A stretch of DNA of 64,000 nucleotides from Nocardia anaemiae NBRC 100462. GTDB lineage: Bacteria; Actinomycetota; Actinomycetes; Mycobacteriales; Mycobacteriaceae. A program made the position numbers and the translations under genes. The notes below the pieces were generated by a model. It searched no databases. It had not been told where the DNA came from and worked only from the letters and a program-made list of their open reading frames with translations. The stretch spans positions 310,001 to 374,000 of the forward strand of contig NZ_BDAZ01000001.1 in assembly GCF_001612725.1 (NCBI RefSeq), in the 5' to 3' direction. Position 1 is the first letter of the stretch; each line of letters begins with the position of its first letter. Shown piece after piece: positions 9,379 to 18,716 of the stretch.

Positions 9379-9425
9379 ATCTCGGTGGCGAGCGTCACCG
9401 ATGCGGGTGGCTAGCATGGTCCCTC

Positions 9426-12400
9426 GTGCGACCGGACCGAACTTCTGCAGCGTTCACCCGCAACCGCCTGATCGCCCTCGTCTCCGGGTTGCTCGGATTC
9501 GTACTGGCACTGTTGACGCCGTTGCTTCCGGTGAAACAGGATCGGGCCGCGCTCGACTGGCCCCAGCCGGGCAGTACCAGTGTCGAGGCGCCGCTGGTTT
9601 CGTATGTGCCGCTGCGGTTGGATGCCACGCTGCCGTGTTCGGTGGTGACCGCGGCCGGTTCGGGCACCGTGCTGTCGACCATTCCGCACGCCTCGGGTCA
9701 GGCCAGTGCGAAGGGACTTATCGTCTCGGTCACCGACGGCACGCTCGCCGTCCTGCAGCGTGACGTGCCGCTGCTGTCGGCGCCGGTCGCCGAGATCGCC
9801 GGATGCGAGTCCGTCACCATCAGCACGACGGCGGCCGCTACCTCGGTCGAATTCGTCGGTGCGAAGCGCCAGGACGGTACGCCCTTCCGCAACACCATCA
9901 CCCGCGATATCCGCCCGCAGGTGGTCGGCGTCTTCACCGATCTGGATGCCGCGAAGCTCGACGGGGCGAAGCTGCACGCCGATATCGATTCGCGCTTCTC
10001 CTCGACACCGTCCGCGCTCAAGCTCGGTGCGATGATCGCCGCGGCGATCTGCACGATCATCGCGCTGGTCGCATTGCACCTGCTCGACAATGCCGACGGC
10101 CGACGCGCGCGCCGGTTCCTGCCCGCGCATTGGTGGCGGTTCACGCTGGCCGATGCGGTGATGCTCGGGCTCCTGGTGCTGTGGCATTTCATCGGAGCCA
10201 ATACCTCCGACGACGGCTACATCCTGAATATGGCCCGCGTCTCGGAGCATTCCGGCTACATGGCCAACTATTACCGGTGGTTCGCGGTGCCCGAGGCGCC
10301 GTTCGGCTGGTCCTACGAGGTGCTGGCCTGGATGACCAAGGTCTCCGATGCCAGTCCGTGGATGCGGCTGCCGACGCTGGCCGCCGGAATCGTGTGCTGG
10401 ATGGTGATCAGCCGAGAGGTGCTGCCGCGCTTGGGTGCTCGGGTGCGCAGGCACAAGGTGGCGCTGTGGACCGCCGGTCTGGTTTTCCTGGCGTTCTGGC
10501 TGCCCTATGACAACGGGCTGCGGCCCGAACCGCTGATCGCCGCAGGCGCGCTGCTGACCTGGTGCTCGATCGAGCGGGCCATTGCGACAGGACGACTGCT
10601 GCCCGCCGCGGTCGGTGTGCTGATCGCCGCGTTCTCACTGGCGGCCGGTCCGACAGGGCTGATTTGTGTCGCGGCGCTGATCGCGGGTTCGCGGCCGGTG
10701 CTGCAGATCATCATTCGACGGGCGCGCGATGCCGCGGGCACGCTGGCTACCGGAATTGCCGTGCCGGATTCGGTGGACGACGTGAATTCGGTCGGGAACG
10801 AAGGCGCATCGGGTGGCGGGCCACGGGTTGCCGCCGCTACGGCCGACCACAGCACCTCGCGCCTGGCCACCTTCTTCCGGTATGCCGCGCTGCTGGCACC
10901 CGGACTCGCCGCCGGAACGCTCGTGCTGGTCGTTGTTTTCGCCGATCAGACGCTGGCGACGGTGATGGAAGCGACCCGGGTGCGCACCCTCGTCGGGCCG
11001 AATGTGGCCTGGTTCGATGAGCGCACGCGGTGGGATTCGCTGCTGATGCTCTCGCCGGACGGATCGCTGGCGCGGCGGTTCGGTGTGCTGGTCATGCTGC
11101 TGTGCCTGCTGGTCTGTGTGCTGCAGGTGCTGCGCAAGGGCCGGATTCCGGGGACCTCGCGCGGGCCGTCGGTGCGGATTCTCGGCATCGTCTTCGCCTC
11201 GTTGCTGCTGATGATGTTCACACCGACCAAGTGGACCCACCACTTCGGCGTATACGCCGGACTGGCCGGATCGCTGGCGGCGCTGGCGGCGGTCGCGGTG
11301 GGCACCAATGGGATTCGCTCGCCACGCAACCGAGCGCTGTTCGCGGCGGCGGTGCTGTTCCTGCTGGCGATCACCTTCACCGGATCCAATGGCTGGTGGT
11401 ACGTATCCAGTTACGGTGTGCCGTGGTGGGATAAGGCCCCGCTGATCGCGGGTAAGGGCCTGTCCACGCTGTTCCTCGGGCTCAGTGGGGTCGCGCTGAT
11501 CGTCGCGGTGTGGCTGCACTATCGCGAGCCGTATCGCGAGAAGACAGATGCGCCAGGTCGTTTCGAGCGTTATGCGTCCGCGCCGTTGACGATCGCGGCC
11601 GCGCTGCTCGTGCTGTTCGAGGTGGCGTCGCTGGCCAAGGCCGCGACTACCCAGTATCCGGCGTACTCGATCGCCAAGTCGAATCTCGAATCGCTGAACG
11701 GTAATACCTGCGCCCTGGCCAACGAGGTGCTGGTGGAGACCGACACGGCGAATTCGCTGCTGCTGCCCTACACCGGCTCCCCCGCCGACGGATTGTCCAC
11801 GGAATCGAAGGGATTCACGCCCAATGGCGTGGCCGCCGACCTCACCGCCGATGCCGAGGAAACCGTCAGCGGCGGTGCGAATTCGGTGAACAAGGATTCC
11901 AAGAACAAGACCACCAACACAACCGGTGCAGGCACCGGCGGCGGCACCAGTCAGCAGGCCGGAATCAACAGCAGCACAGTGGCATTGCCGTTCGGTCTGG
12001 ATCCGGCGCGGACGCCGATCATGGGCAGCTACCAGGAAGGGACCGACCAGCAGCAGGCCAAGCTCACCTCGCAGTGGTATCGGCTCGACCTGACCGACAG
12101 CATCCGCAATGACCCGGCCTACCAGGTGCTCGCCATTACCGCGGCGGGCCGGATCCGCTCCGTCGATGCCGACGGTGTGCTCACCTACGGGCAGGAACTG
12201 CACCTGGAGTACGGCGTGCGCGGAGCGGACGGCGAAGTGCAGACCCTCGGTTCGGTGGATCCGCTCGATATCGGGCCCGCACCCTCGTGGCGCAATCTCC
12301 GTGTGCCACTGGACAAATTGCCCGCCGGAGTGAACGCGGTGCGATTGGTCGCGGTAGACAACGACATCACCCAGAAGCAGTGGCTGGCCGTCACTCCGCC

Positions 12401-12797
12401 CCGGCTGCCACATCTCGCCACGCTGAATTCCGTTGTCGGCGAGACCGCTCCGGTCCTGCTGGACTGGCACGTCGGCCTGGCCTTCCCCTGCCAGCGCCCG
12501 TTCGACCACCTCGACGGCGTCGCCGAGGTCCCCAAGTGGCGCATCCTGCCCGACCGCGTCGGCTCCGACGCCTCCAACGCCTGGCAGGACGATATCGGCG
12601 GCGGCCCCCTCGGCTGGACCGGTCTACTCCTGAAATCCCAAACCATCCCCACCTACCTCGACCACAACTGGACCCGAGACTGGGGCTCCCTGGAACAGTT
12701 CACCCCCTACGACCCCACCGCCACCCCCGCGACCATCGTGAGCACCGTGCAATCGGTCAACGGCTGGATGAAAGCCGACCCGATCCGCGCGCGCTAG
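9426..12797 (+). CDS. emb: EmbA/B/C-family arabinosyltransferase (copy 1)
   Basis: A large membrane arabinofuranosyltransferase using decaprenyl-phospho-arabinose to extend arabinan, and the ethambutol target family. The start is GTG 9426 (48 nt after the previous stop; weak ribosome-binding site); the frame is open far upstream only as a shadow of the preceding gene. It has 1123 residues: an N-terminal helix plus jelly-roll domain, multiple helices, and a C-terminal carbohydrate-binding region ending near RDWGSLEQFTPYDP. The catalytic loop NTSDDGYILNM has Asp262/Asp263 and a Met matching the EmbB Met306 position. A Ser/Thr/Asn-rich stretch near residues 815-850 is variable. Whether it is orthologous to EmbA, B or C cannot be decided by eye. 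A 16-bp hairpin follows. Confidence 0.9.
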   Translation: MRPDRTSAAFTRNRLIALVSGLLGFVLALLTPLLPVKQDRAALDWPQPGSTSVEAPLVSYVPLRLDATLPCSVVTAAGSGTVLSTIPHASGQASAKGLIVSVTDGTLAVLQRDVPLLSAPVAEIAGCESVTISTTAAATSVEFVGAKRQDGTPFRNTITRDIRPQVVGVFTDLDAAKLDGAKLHADIDSRFSSTPSALKLGAMIAAAICTIIALVALHLLDNADGRRARRFLPAHWWRFTLADAVMLGLLVLWHFIGANTSDDGYILNMARVSEHSGYMANYYRWFAVPEAPFGWSYEVLAWMTKVSDASPWMRLPTLAAGIVCWMVISREVLPRLGARVRRHKVALWTAGLVFLAFWLPYDNGLRPEPLIAAGALLTWCSIERAIATGRLLPAAVGVLIAAFSLAAGPTGLICVAALIAGSRPVLQIIIRRARDAAGTLATGIAVPDSVDDVNSVGNEGASGGGPRVAAATADHSTSRLATFFRYAALLAPGLAAGTLVLVVVFADQTLATVMEATRVRTLVGPNVAWFDERTRWDSLLMLSPDGSLARRFGVLVMLLCLLVCVLQVLRKGRIPGTSRGPSVRILGIVFASLLLMMFTPTKWTHHFGVYAGLAGSLAALAAVAVGTNGIRSPRNRALFAAAVLFLLAITFTGSNGWWYVSSYGVPWWDKAPLIAGKGLSTLFLGLSGVALIVAVWLHYREPYREKTDAPGRFERYASAPLTIAAALLVLFEVASLAKAATTQYPAYSIAKSNLESLNGNTCALANEVLVETDTANSLLLPYTGSPADGLSTESKGFTPNGVAADLTADAEETVSGGANSVNKDSKNKTTNTTGAGTGGGTSQQAGINSSTVALPFGLDPARTPIMGSYQEGTDQQQAKLTSQWYRLDLTDSIRNDPAYQVLAITAAGRIRSVDADGVLTYGQELHLEYGVRGADGEVQTLGSVDPLDIGPAPSWRNLRVPLDKLPAGVNAVRLVAVDNDITQKQWLAVTPPRLPHLATLNSVVGETAPVLLDWHVGLAFPCQRPFDHLDGVAEVPKWRILPDRVGSDASNAWQDDIGGGPLGWTGLLLKSQTIPTYLDHNWTRDWGSLEQFTPYDPTATPATIVSTVQSVNGWMKADPIRAR

Positions 12798-12803
12798 CCC
12801 ATT

Positions 12804-12841
12804 CCCACGCGTGAGCCGACAACCCTCGGCTCACGCGTGGG
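12804..12841 (+). terminator. Perfect 16-bp hairpin after emb copy 1
   Basis: CCCACGCGTGAGCCGA (12804-12819) pairs exactly with 12826-12841 around a CAACCC loop, 6 nt after the emb stop. It also lies just beyond the stop of the convergent Uma2-type gene, so it may serve both strands. Confidence 0.8.
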
Positions 12842-12860
12842 CTGATCGAACCGGCGGTGA

Positions 12861-13448
12861 CTAGCCCGCAGTCAACTCACCGAAAGCAACATCGATGGAG
12901 ATCGGGGTATCCAGCGTCAGCCGACGGGTATGCAGCCCGACCAGGTGGTAGCGACCTTCGGAAAGTCGGTATTCCTCGATCTGCTCGATGCCGTCACCCG
13001 ATTCGGTGGGAAACACTATGAGGTACATCGGAATACCCGCAGCGGCATAGGCGGCTTTCTTCTCCACCGTATCGGTGTGGTGTGAACTATCCGGCGAAAC
13101 GATCTCCACCACCAGTAGAGCGTCATCGGCGTAGAGCTTCGCATCGTCATCCAGACAGCGGTAGACCGTGACGTCCGGTCGGCGCAGACTCAGCGGCACA
13201 TCGCTGATTCGAACGTCCACATCGGTCTCGACCATCAAACACGGCTCGGGCTTGCGCCCGGCTTCCATCCGCGCCGCCAACCGCCGAGCGATCCGGTTGT
13301 GCAAGCGGGACGGGCTCTCACATTTCACGATATGCCCGTCGACCACCTCGATGGTTCGACAGAATTCCTCGGGCAGCAGCTCATAGTCCCGGGCGGTGAT
13401 CTGCTCCGGGATCCACCGGTACCAGTCGCTGGGAGCGCCGCTAGTCAT
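12861..13448 (-). CDS. Uma2-family (DUF820) putative nuclease-fold protein
   Basis: 195 residues. The arrangement is that of the Uma2/DUF820 PD-(D/E)XK fold: an N-terminal ITARDYELLPEE segment, VDGHIVKCESPSRLHNRIAR, RRPDVTVYR (the PD element), LLVVEIVSPDSS (the E element), KKAAYAAAGIPMYLIV (the K element) and a C-terminal beta segment. Cytosolic. Members are widespread in actinobacteria and cyanobacteria, often in many copies; a biological role is rarely known, and mobile-element or stress links are only suggested. It sits between the two emb genes with no operon partner; the neighbouring oxidoreductase on the same strand ends 71 nt upstream. Confidence 0.85.
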   Translation of the reverse strand: MTSGAPSDWYRWIPEQITARDYELLPEEFCRTIEVVDGHIVKCESPSRLHNRIARRLAARMEAGRKPEPCLMVETDVDVRISDVPLSLRRPDVTVYRCLDDDAKLYADDALLVVEIVSPDSSHHTDTVEKKAAYAAAGIPMYLIVFPTESGDGIEQIEEYRLSEGRYHLVGLHTRRLTLDTPISIDVAFGELTAG

Positions 13449-13519
13449 GCCGTGAGCCTACCGGGCACGGCGCACACCAGCCGATAAGTCGCGCATTCCC
13501 TCCGGAGTACCGAGCGCGA

Positions 13520-14452
13520 TCATGGGACGAGAACGAGGCGGCCGCGCAGGCCCCCTGCCGCTAGGCGACGTTGGGCGGTTGCGACCTGGTCCAACGGGTA
13601 GGTCTCGGCCACGCGGAGGGTGAGTTGGCCTTTGTCGACCAATGCGACGAGTTCGTCGAGTTGCGGGCGGTCGGCGTGCACCAGAACGATGGTTACCTCG
13701 GTGCCGCGCAAGGGAATCGGCGTGGCGGGGACGCTGATCGAGACGAAGCGGCCGCGGGCCCGGACAGCGGCGAGGGTTTCGGGGCCGAGAGCGGCGGCGT
13801 CGAGGGCCGCGTCTGCGCCGCCGGGGACGAGGGCTCGAACGGCATCCGGAAGGTCGGCTTCGCGTGGGATGAAATCGGTGGCGCCGAGGGCACGCACGAT
13901 GGCTTCGTCGGCGGCGGAGGCCGAGGCGATGACTCGGACGCCTTGTGCCGCAGCCAGTTCGACGGCATAGCCACCTACCGCGCCTGCCGCGCCGGTAATG
14001 AGCAGGGAGTCGGCGGGAGTCAGTTCGAGGGCGGCGAGGGCCTGTACCGCGGTGAGGCCGTTCAACGGAATCGTGGCCGCGGCTTGGGCTGGCACGGAAG
14101 TCGGTGCGGGGGCGAGGTTTTGGGCTTCGAGGACGATGTAGTCGGCTTGGGCGGCCAACGAGACGTCCAGCCGGTCACTGATGCCGATGACGGCCTGGCC
14201 CACGGTGAATTCGTCGACACCCGCACCGATGGCATCGATGACACCCGCGACGTCCCAGCCGATACCCCACTGATCGCGCGGGGCCGCGAAGGGCGTGCCG
14301 CCGACACCGTTTCGAACCATGAGATCCACCGGATTAACCGTCGCCGCAGCCACTTTCACCCGAACCGTACCGGGCCCCGGCTCGGGAACCGACACCTCGA
14401 TGATCTCGGCGACCGCCTCCGGACCAGGTCGACGGACTACTACTGCACGCAT
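13520..14452 (-). CDS. NADP-dependent medium-chain oxidoreductase (quinone reductase-like)
   Basis: 310 residues, start ATG 14452 with AAGGAGTGCC before it. It is a zinc-free MDR-superfamily protein of the quinone oxidoreductase/enoyl reductase type. The N-terminal GroES-like domain carries VAAATVNPVDLMVRNG and WDVAGVIDAIG; the NADP-binding motif is LLITGAAGAVGGYAVELAAA, and the C-terminus PLDQVATAQRRLAAGGLRGRLVLVP is typical. No zinc-ligand cysteines of classical alcohol dehydrogenases are seen. It probably reduces quinones or reactive carbonyls in the cytosol. It is divergent from an HxlR-type regulator across a 104-nt region containing palindromes, so control by that regulator in response to an electrophile is the natural inference. 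Confidence 0.85.
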   Translation of the reverse strand: MRAVVVRRPGPEAVAEIIEVSVPEPGPGTVRVKVAAATVNPVDLMVRNGVGGTPFAAPRDQWGIGWDVAGVIDAIGAGVDEFTVGQAVIGISDRLDVSLAAQADYIVLEAQNLAPAPTSVPAQAAATIPLNGLTAVQALAALELTPADSLLITGAAGAVGGYAVELAAAQGVRVIASASAADEAIVRALGATDFIPREADLPDAVRALVPGGADAALDAAALGPETLAAVRARGRFVSISVPATPIPLRGTEVTIVLVHADRPQLDELVALVDKGQLTLRVAETYPLDQVATAQRRLAAGGLRGRLVLVP

Positions 14453-14496
14453 GGCACTCCTTACCGCTTATCGGATACGGCGACAAAAATAAGGCG

Positions 14497-14518
14497 AGAT
14501 AGTATCTATTGGATAGTA
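14497..14518. promoter_or_regulatory. Candidate HxlR operator between divergent genes
   Basis: AGATA-G-TATCT (14497-14507) is a perfect short palindrome. GATAGTA occurs twice, at 14498-14504 and 14512-14518, 14 bp apart. The AT-rich patch lies between the oxidoreductase and the hxlR-type start, as expected for a shared autoregulated operator. Confidence 0.5.
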
Positions 14519-14556
14519 GTTACCCAGAAGTGCGTTACGGGCAGCAGAGGAAGCAG

Positions 14557-14958
14557 ATGGCGACGACGACCGCGGCACAACGCCGTGACCTGGCAAAACA
14601 GCGATACGACGCCTACGTGGCCGAATGCCCCACGCGCCAATTGCTCGACCGGATCAGCGATAAGTGGGTCAGTCTGGTACTCAACGCTCTCGCCGATGGC
14701 CCGCTGCGCTATGCCGAGATCAACCGCATCATCTCCGGCGTCAGCCCCAAGATGCTCACCCAGACCCTGCGCACCCTGGAGCGCGACGGCCTACTGGAAC
14801 GCCGGATCACCGCCGAGGTGCCGGTCCGCGTCGACTACGAACTCACCGCACTCGGCCACAGCCTGCGACCTGTGATGCACGCCATAAAAACCTGGGCCGA
14901 GGAGCGCATGGACGACGTGCTCGCGGCCCGCGCACGTTACGACGGTGAACCAGCGTGA
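14557..14958 (+). CDS. HxlR-family winged-helix transcriptional regulator
   Basis: 133 residues from ATG 14557, chosen over ATG 14509 because AGAGGAAG (14546-14553) precedes it. The domain is a typical HxlR winged helix: CPTRQLLDRISDKWVSLVLN (including the conserved DKW), then PLRYAEINRIISGVSPKMLT (recognition helix), LRTLERDGLLERR, and the wing VPVRVDYELTALGHSL. Members sense aldehydes, quinones or redox state and usually control an adjacent oxidoreductase. The start-proximal Cys at about residue 23 (ECPTRQ) is the position used for thiol sensing in some family members. Divergent from the oxidoreductase gene. Confidence 0.9.
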   Translation: MATTTAAQRRDLAKQRYDAYVAECPTRQLLDRISDKWVSLVLNALADGPLRYAEINRIISGVSPKMLTQTLRTLERDGLLERRITAEVPVRVDYELTALGHSLRPVMHAIKTWAEERMDDVLAARARYDGEPA

Positions 14959-15022
14959 CCGTGTCGTAAAAGTTGGTCGCGAAAGCCTTCCCACGGATGA
15001 AGCTGGCCTTAACCTTTTATTC

Positions 15023-15184
15023 ATGACCGCGGCCTTCGATGATATGGATCTGCGTGACCTTGTCGGACTGCTCACCGAAGATGAACTTCGGGAGCTTCGA
15101 CCGGCGGTGCTGCGTGTGTTATCCCGCCAAACCCCGCAAGAGTTGCTCCGTCGTGAATTGGGCCTACGCATGGCGAAGGTCTAG
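15023..15184 (+). CDS. Small acidic helical protein, uncharacterised
   Basis: A possible 53-residue protein beginning MTAAFDDMDLRDLVGLLTED and continuing DELRELRPAVLRVLSRQ to RRELGLRMAKV. It is Leu/Glu/Arg-rich and reads like a small helical bundle rather than a random frame. An upstream in-frame ATG at 14945 overlaps the HxlR stop and would add 26 less convincing residues. No strong ribosome-binding site precedes 15023 (AACCTTTTATTC). No function is recognised. A GC hairpin lies about 95 nt downstream. Confidence 0.4.
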   Translation: MTAAFDDMDLRDLVGLLTEDELRELRPAVLRVLSRQTPQELLRRELGLRMAKV

Positions 15185-15279
15185 TCCGAAAACCATCATC
15201 CACCAGGCCGTTGCGTCGGCAGAGCAGTCGACGCCGCGGCCTTTCGTCGTCAATGGCGCTGTCACGTCCCAAAACGAGA

Positions 15280-15307
15280 GCAGGCCCGCCGAAGTCGACG
15301 GGCCTGC
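15280..15307. terminator. Bidirectional hairpin downstream of emb copy 2
   Basis: GCAGGCCCG (15280-15288) pairs with CGGGCCTGC (15299-15307). On the plus strand CTTTATTC follows; on the minus strand TCTCGTTTTGG follows. It lies 13 nt beyond the emb copy 2 stop, so it probably ends that gene. Confidence 0.75.
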
Positions 15308-15320
15308 CTTTATTCACGAC

Positions 15321-18300
15321 CTAGAACACACGCAGTTGGCCGGGTGACCAGAGTCCGGAACGGCTGGCCGTGCCGGTATCCAACTTGGCTGGAACCGCAT
15401 TCGGGTAGTACTGGTCGTAGCGCTCCAACGAACCCCAGTCCCGCGCCCAGTCGTTCTTCAGGTACGTCGGAATGGTGCTCGACCTCGCCAGCATCTGACT
15501 GAAGCCGAGCAGACCGCCGAATTCCTCGGCCTGCCAGGTATTCGTCGAGCTGATGGCCAGCGGTCGGTCCGGCAGGATCCGGTAACCGGGCACCTCGGCC
15601 ACGCCGTTCTTGTGATCCAGCGGCCGCTGGCACGGGAACTGCAGCCCCACTGCCCAGTCCAGCAGCACCGGCTGCTCGGAGCCGATAAAGCTGTTGAGCG
15701 TGGCCAACTTCGGCATCCGCGGCGGGGTGAAGGCCAGCCACTGATCGCCGATCAGAATCGGGTCATTGGCGACAATGCGCACCGCATCGGCATCGGGTGC
15801 GATCTCGTCGAGCGGGATGCGCAGATTACGCCACGACGGGAACGGACCGATATCGCGCGGCAGGTAGGTGCCGAGCATCTGCACGCTGCCGTCGGGCAGA
15901 TGCTTGCCGTAGTCGACGGTCAGCGACTGGCCGTACCTGGTGTCGCCGGTGTCGTCGACGGACAGGATGCGGCCCGCGGCCGAAATGACCACCAGCGGAC
16001 GGTCATCCGAGCGCGGCGCCAACTGGTACCAACTGGAGACCAGATGCGCGGGCTGCTGCACGCCCTGCTGGTAGCTGCCCATAACCGGCGTGGTGGCCGG
16101 ATCGAGGCCGAAGGGCAGGGTGGCCCGGCTGCCGTTGACACCGGTCGCGCCGTAGCCGCCGTCGGTGCCCGCGTTCTGACCGTCCGCGCCGACCGGACCG
16201 ACCGACTGGGTGGAGGTATTGCCGGTACCCGGCTTCACCTCGATGGTGTCGGCGCTGAGCTTCTCGGGCACGCCGTTCGGATCGAAGCCGACCGGATCGG
16301 CACCGGCCAGCGGATCACCGTTCTTCGGCGGATTCGCCGGATCGATGATCGGCGTGAGCATGCCGTTGCCCTTGTTCACATCCGGTTCCACCAGCACGTC
16401 ATTGGCGAGACCGCACGAATTACCCTCTACCGCATCGAAATTCGAACGCCCGAGCGAATAGGCCGGATACTGCGCGACAGCACCCTTGACCAGCGAGAAC
16501 ACCTCGAGCAGCACCATCAGCGCGGCGACCACGGTCAGCGGGATGGCAGCGAACTTGCGAATCCGCTTGCCGCGCACCGACTTCGCGGAGGGCTGCGGCT
16601 CGGTGTAATCCTCGCGAAGCGCCGACCAGGCGACCAACGCCAGCGCCAGCCCGAACAGCACCAGCATGAATGTGTTCGACTGGTAGCCGTGCAGCGAGAT
16701 CCGCTTGTCGAACCAGGGCACGCCGAAGCTGGACACGTACCAGTAGCCGTTGATGCCCGAGAAGGCGACCGCGAGCACGAACAGCAGTCCGGCGAGGAAG
16801 ATCGCCCGATTCTTCCTGGCCCGCAACGCACTTGCCGACACCGCCACCGCGGTGACCGCGGCCAGTGATCCGGCGATGCCCGCGTACGCGCCGAAGTGAT
16901 GGGTCCACTTCGTCGGGTTGAACATCATGAAGAAGATGGTTCCGAAGACCACGCCCATCAGCCGCCAGGTCGGACCGCTGGCGATGCCGGGAACCTGCCT
17001 GCGCCGCAACAGCACCAGCATGGTGGTGAACAGGCACAGCAGCATGATCAGGAAGGCGAAGCGGCGCGACAGCGATCCGTCGACAGTCTCCACGAACAGG
17101 TAGTAGTAGCGCAGGTAGTCCTCGTACCAGGCCAGATTCGGGCCGGTAACCTGGCGCACCCGGTTGGCCTCCTGGATACCGGCGAAGGTCTGGTCGCTGT
17201 AGACCACGATCAGCACCAGCAGACCCGCCGCCGCGATCGGCGCGAGCAGCGGCAGCGTCGAACCCCACTTACCCACCCCCTGCGCCGCGAACTGCCGATG
17301 CCGCCGCACCACGATCCGCACCAGCGGTCGGATACCGGCGAGCAGCGCGGCCACACACATCAGACCGGTCGGCGCCGCCGCCAGGGTGAACGCGGCCACC
17401 AGAATCGCCACCGCGGCGGGCAGCAGCCGACCCGTCGCGATGGCCCGCTCGATCGACACCCAGGTCAGCAGCGCGCCGAGCGCGACGATCGGCTCCGAGC
17501 GCAGACCGTTGTCGAACGGCAGCCAAAACGCTAGGAAGACCAGCCCACCGGTCCACAGCGCCACCTTGCTGTTGCGCACCCCGCGTCCGAGCCGTGGCAC
17601 CACCTCGCGGCTGATCACCATCCAGCACAGAATCGCGCAGAACAGCGCGGGCAGCCGGACCCAGGGGCTGGCGGTGGAGATCTCCGAGAACGCCTGGATG
17701 ACGTAGTAGTACCAGCCGAACGGCGCCTCCGGCACGCCGTACCAGCGGAAGTAGTTGGCCATATAGCCCGCGTGCGGCGCCACCCGCACCATGCTCAGGA
17801 TGTAGCCGTCATCGGAGGTATTGGCGCCCACGAAATGCCACAGCAGCAGCGTGCCGACGACCGCGCCGTCGGCCCAGTTCGGCTTCAGCCAATTGGCGGG
17901 CAGGAACCGGCGGTGCCCGCGCCCGTCGCTGCCGTCGAGCCGAGCCAGTGCGCCCAGCGCGATCAGCGTGCACAGCACCGCCGCGATCATCGCGATCAAC
18001 TTGACCGGCGTCGGGCTGGAGGAGAACCGGGTGTCCACCGTCATGTGCAACGACAGGCCGGTGGGCACCGCGCCCTTCAGATCGGTGAACACGCCGACCA
18101 CCTGCGGGCGCAGATCACCGTTGAGCTGCCCCTCGACCGGTACCTCGACCTTCTGCGTCGTCCCGGGCGCCGCGCCCTCGACCGGCCGCTCGATCGTGGT
18201 GGTCACACCCTCGAACGCAGCCCTGGTCCGATTGATATCGGAGCTGATGGTGATCGACGTACACGCGCCCAACTGCGCGCGCTCGGCCGAGGCGACCACG

Positions 18301-18698
18301 GCATTGCGGTCGACCACATCCACCGTGGTGTCGGAGACCCGCACGAACATCGCTTCGAGCGATGCCCGGTCGCCTTGCGGCGGCGCGGTGGCCAACAGCA
18401 TGCCGCCGTAACTCGGTAGCTGATCCACCGCCGCACACGGAATGCTCGCGTCGAGGTCGATCGGGACCTGCGACATCAGCGGCGCCTGCACGCTGTTGAG
18501 CGCGCCGCCCTGCGGCCAATTCAGCGTCGCGGTGGTCTGGCTGACCGGTAAGAACGGAGCAGCCATCGCGAACAGTGCGCCGAGCACGCCTGCGACCAGC
18601 GCGACAAGGCGCGCGGTTCGGAAATCGCTAGGTGCGACTTCGGGCGCGGCAGGCGGTTTTGTCAAGACTGCGGTAGCGACGTCGGGCACGGTTGGCAA
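15321..18698 (-). CDS. emb: EmbA/B/C-family arabinosyltransferase (copy 2)
   Basis: 1125 residues, the second Emb enzyme, convergent with copy 1. The catalytic loop is NTSDDGYILSMVRVAPHAGY, with Asp296/Asp297 and a Met at the EmbB Met306-equivalent position. It is followed by MANYFRWYGVPEAPFGWYYY, FLAFWLPFDNGLRSEPIVAL, FNPTKWTHHFGAYAGIAGSL and the periplasmic carbohydrate-binding C-terminus ending RSGLWSPGQLRVF. A Gly/Asn-rich segment (around GPVGADGQNAGTDGGYGATG) lies in the C-terminal domain. Copies 1 and 2 are clearly paralogous but diverged, as EmbA, B and C are in mycobacteria; which is which needs a tree. Role: arabinan polymerisation using DPA. Structured repeat copy B lies in its upstream region. 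Confidence 0.9.
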   Translation of the reverse strand: MPTVPDVATAVLTKPPAAPEVAPSDFRTARLVALVAGVLGALFAMAAPFLPVSQTTATLNWPQGGALNSVQAPLMSQVPIDLDASIPCAAVDQLPSYGGMLLATAPPQGDRASLEAMFVRVSDTTVDVVDRNAVVASAERAQLGACTSITISSDINRTRAAFEGVTTTIERPVEGAAPGTTQKVEVPVEGQLNGDLRPQVVGVFTDLKGAVPTGLSLHMTVDTRFSSSPTPVKLIAMIAAVLCTLIALGALARLDGSDGRGHRRFLPANWLKPNWADGAVVGTLLLWHFVGANTSDDGYILSMVRVAPHAGYMANYFRWYGVPEAPFGWYYYVIQAFSEISTASPWVRLPALFCAILCWMVISREVVPRLGRGVRNSKVALWTGGLVFLAFWLPFDNGLRSEPIVALGALLTWVSIERAIATGRLLPAAVAILVAAFTLAAAPTGLMCVAALLAGIRPLVRIVVRRHRQFAAQGVGKWGSTLPLLAPIAAAGLLVLIVVYSDQTFAGIQEANRVRQVTGPNLAWYEDYLRYYYLFVETVDGSLSRRFAFLIMLLCLFTTMLVLLRRRQVPGIASGPTWRLMGVVFGTIFFMMFNPTKWTHHFGAYAGIAGSLAAVTAVAVSASALRARKNRAIFLAGLLFVLAVAFSGINGYWYVSSFGVPWFDKRISLHGYQSNTFMLVLFGLALALVAWSALREDYTEPQPSAKSVRGKRIRKFAAIPLTVVAALMVLLEVFSLVKGAVAQYPAYSLGRSNFDAVEGNSCGLANDVLVEPDVNKGNGMLTPIIDPANPPKNGDPLAGADPVGFDPNGVPEKLSADTIEVKPGTGNTSTQSVGPVGADGQNAGTDGGYGATGVNGSRATLPFGLDPATTPVMGSYQQGVQQPAHLVSSWYQLAPRSDDRPLVVISAAGRILSVDDTGDTRYGQSLTVDYGKHLPDGSVQMLGTYLPRDIGPFPSWRNLRIPLDEIAPDADAVRIVANDPILIGDQWLAFTPPRMPKLATLNSFIGSEQPVLLDWAVGLQFPCQRPLDHKNGVAEVPGYRILPDRPLAISSTNTWQAEEFGGLLGFSQMLARSSTIPTYLKNDWARDWGSLERYDQYYPNAVPAKLDTGTASRSGLWSPGQLRVF

Positions 18699-18716
18699 TG
18701 GTAGCGGTGTTTAATT

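Noticed and set aside
8400..9425. Long upstream open frame joined to emb copy 1
   Set aside because: It lies in another frame over the well-supported membrane protein gene at 7537-9378 and is Arg-rich; the Emb domain starts only after GTG 9426.
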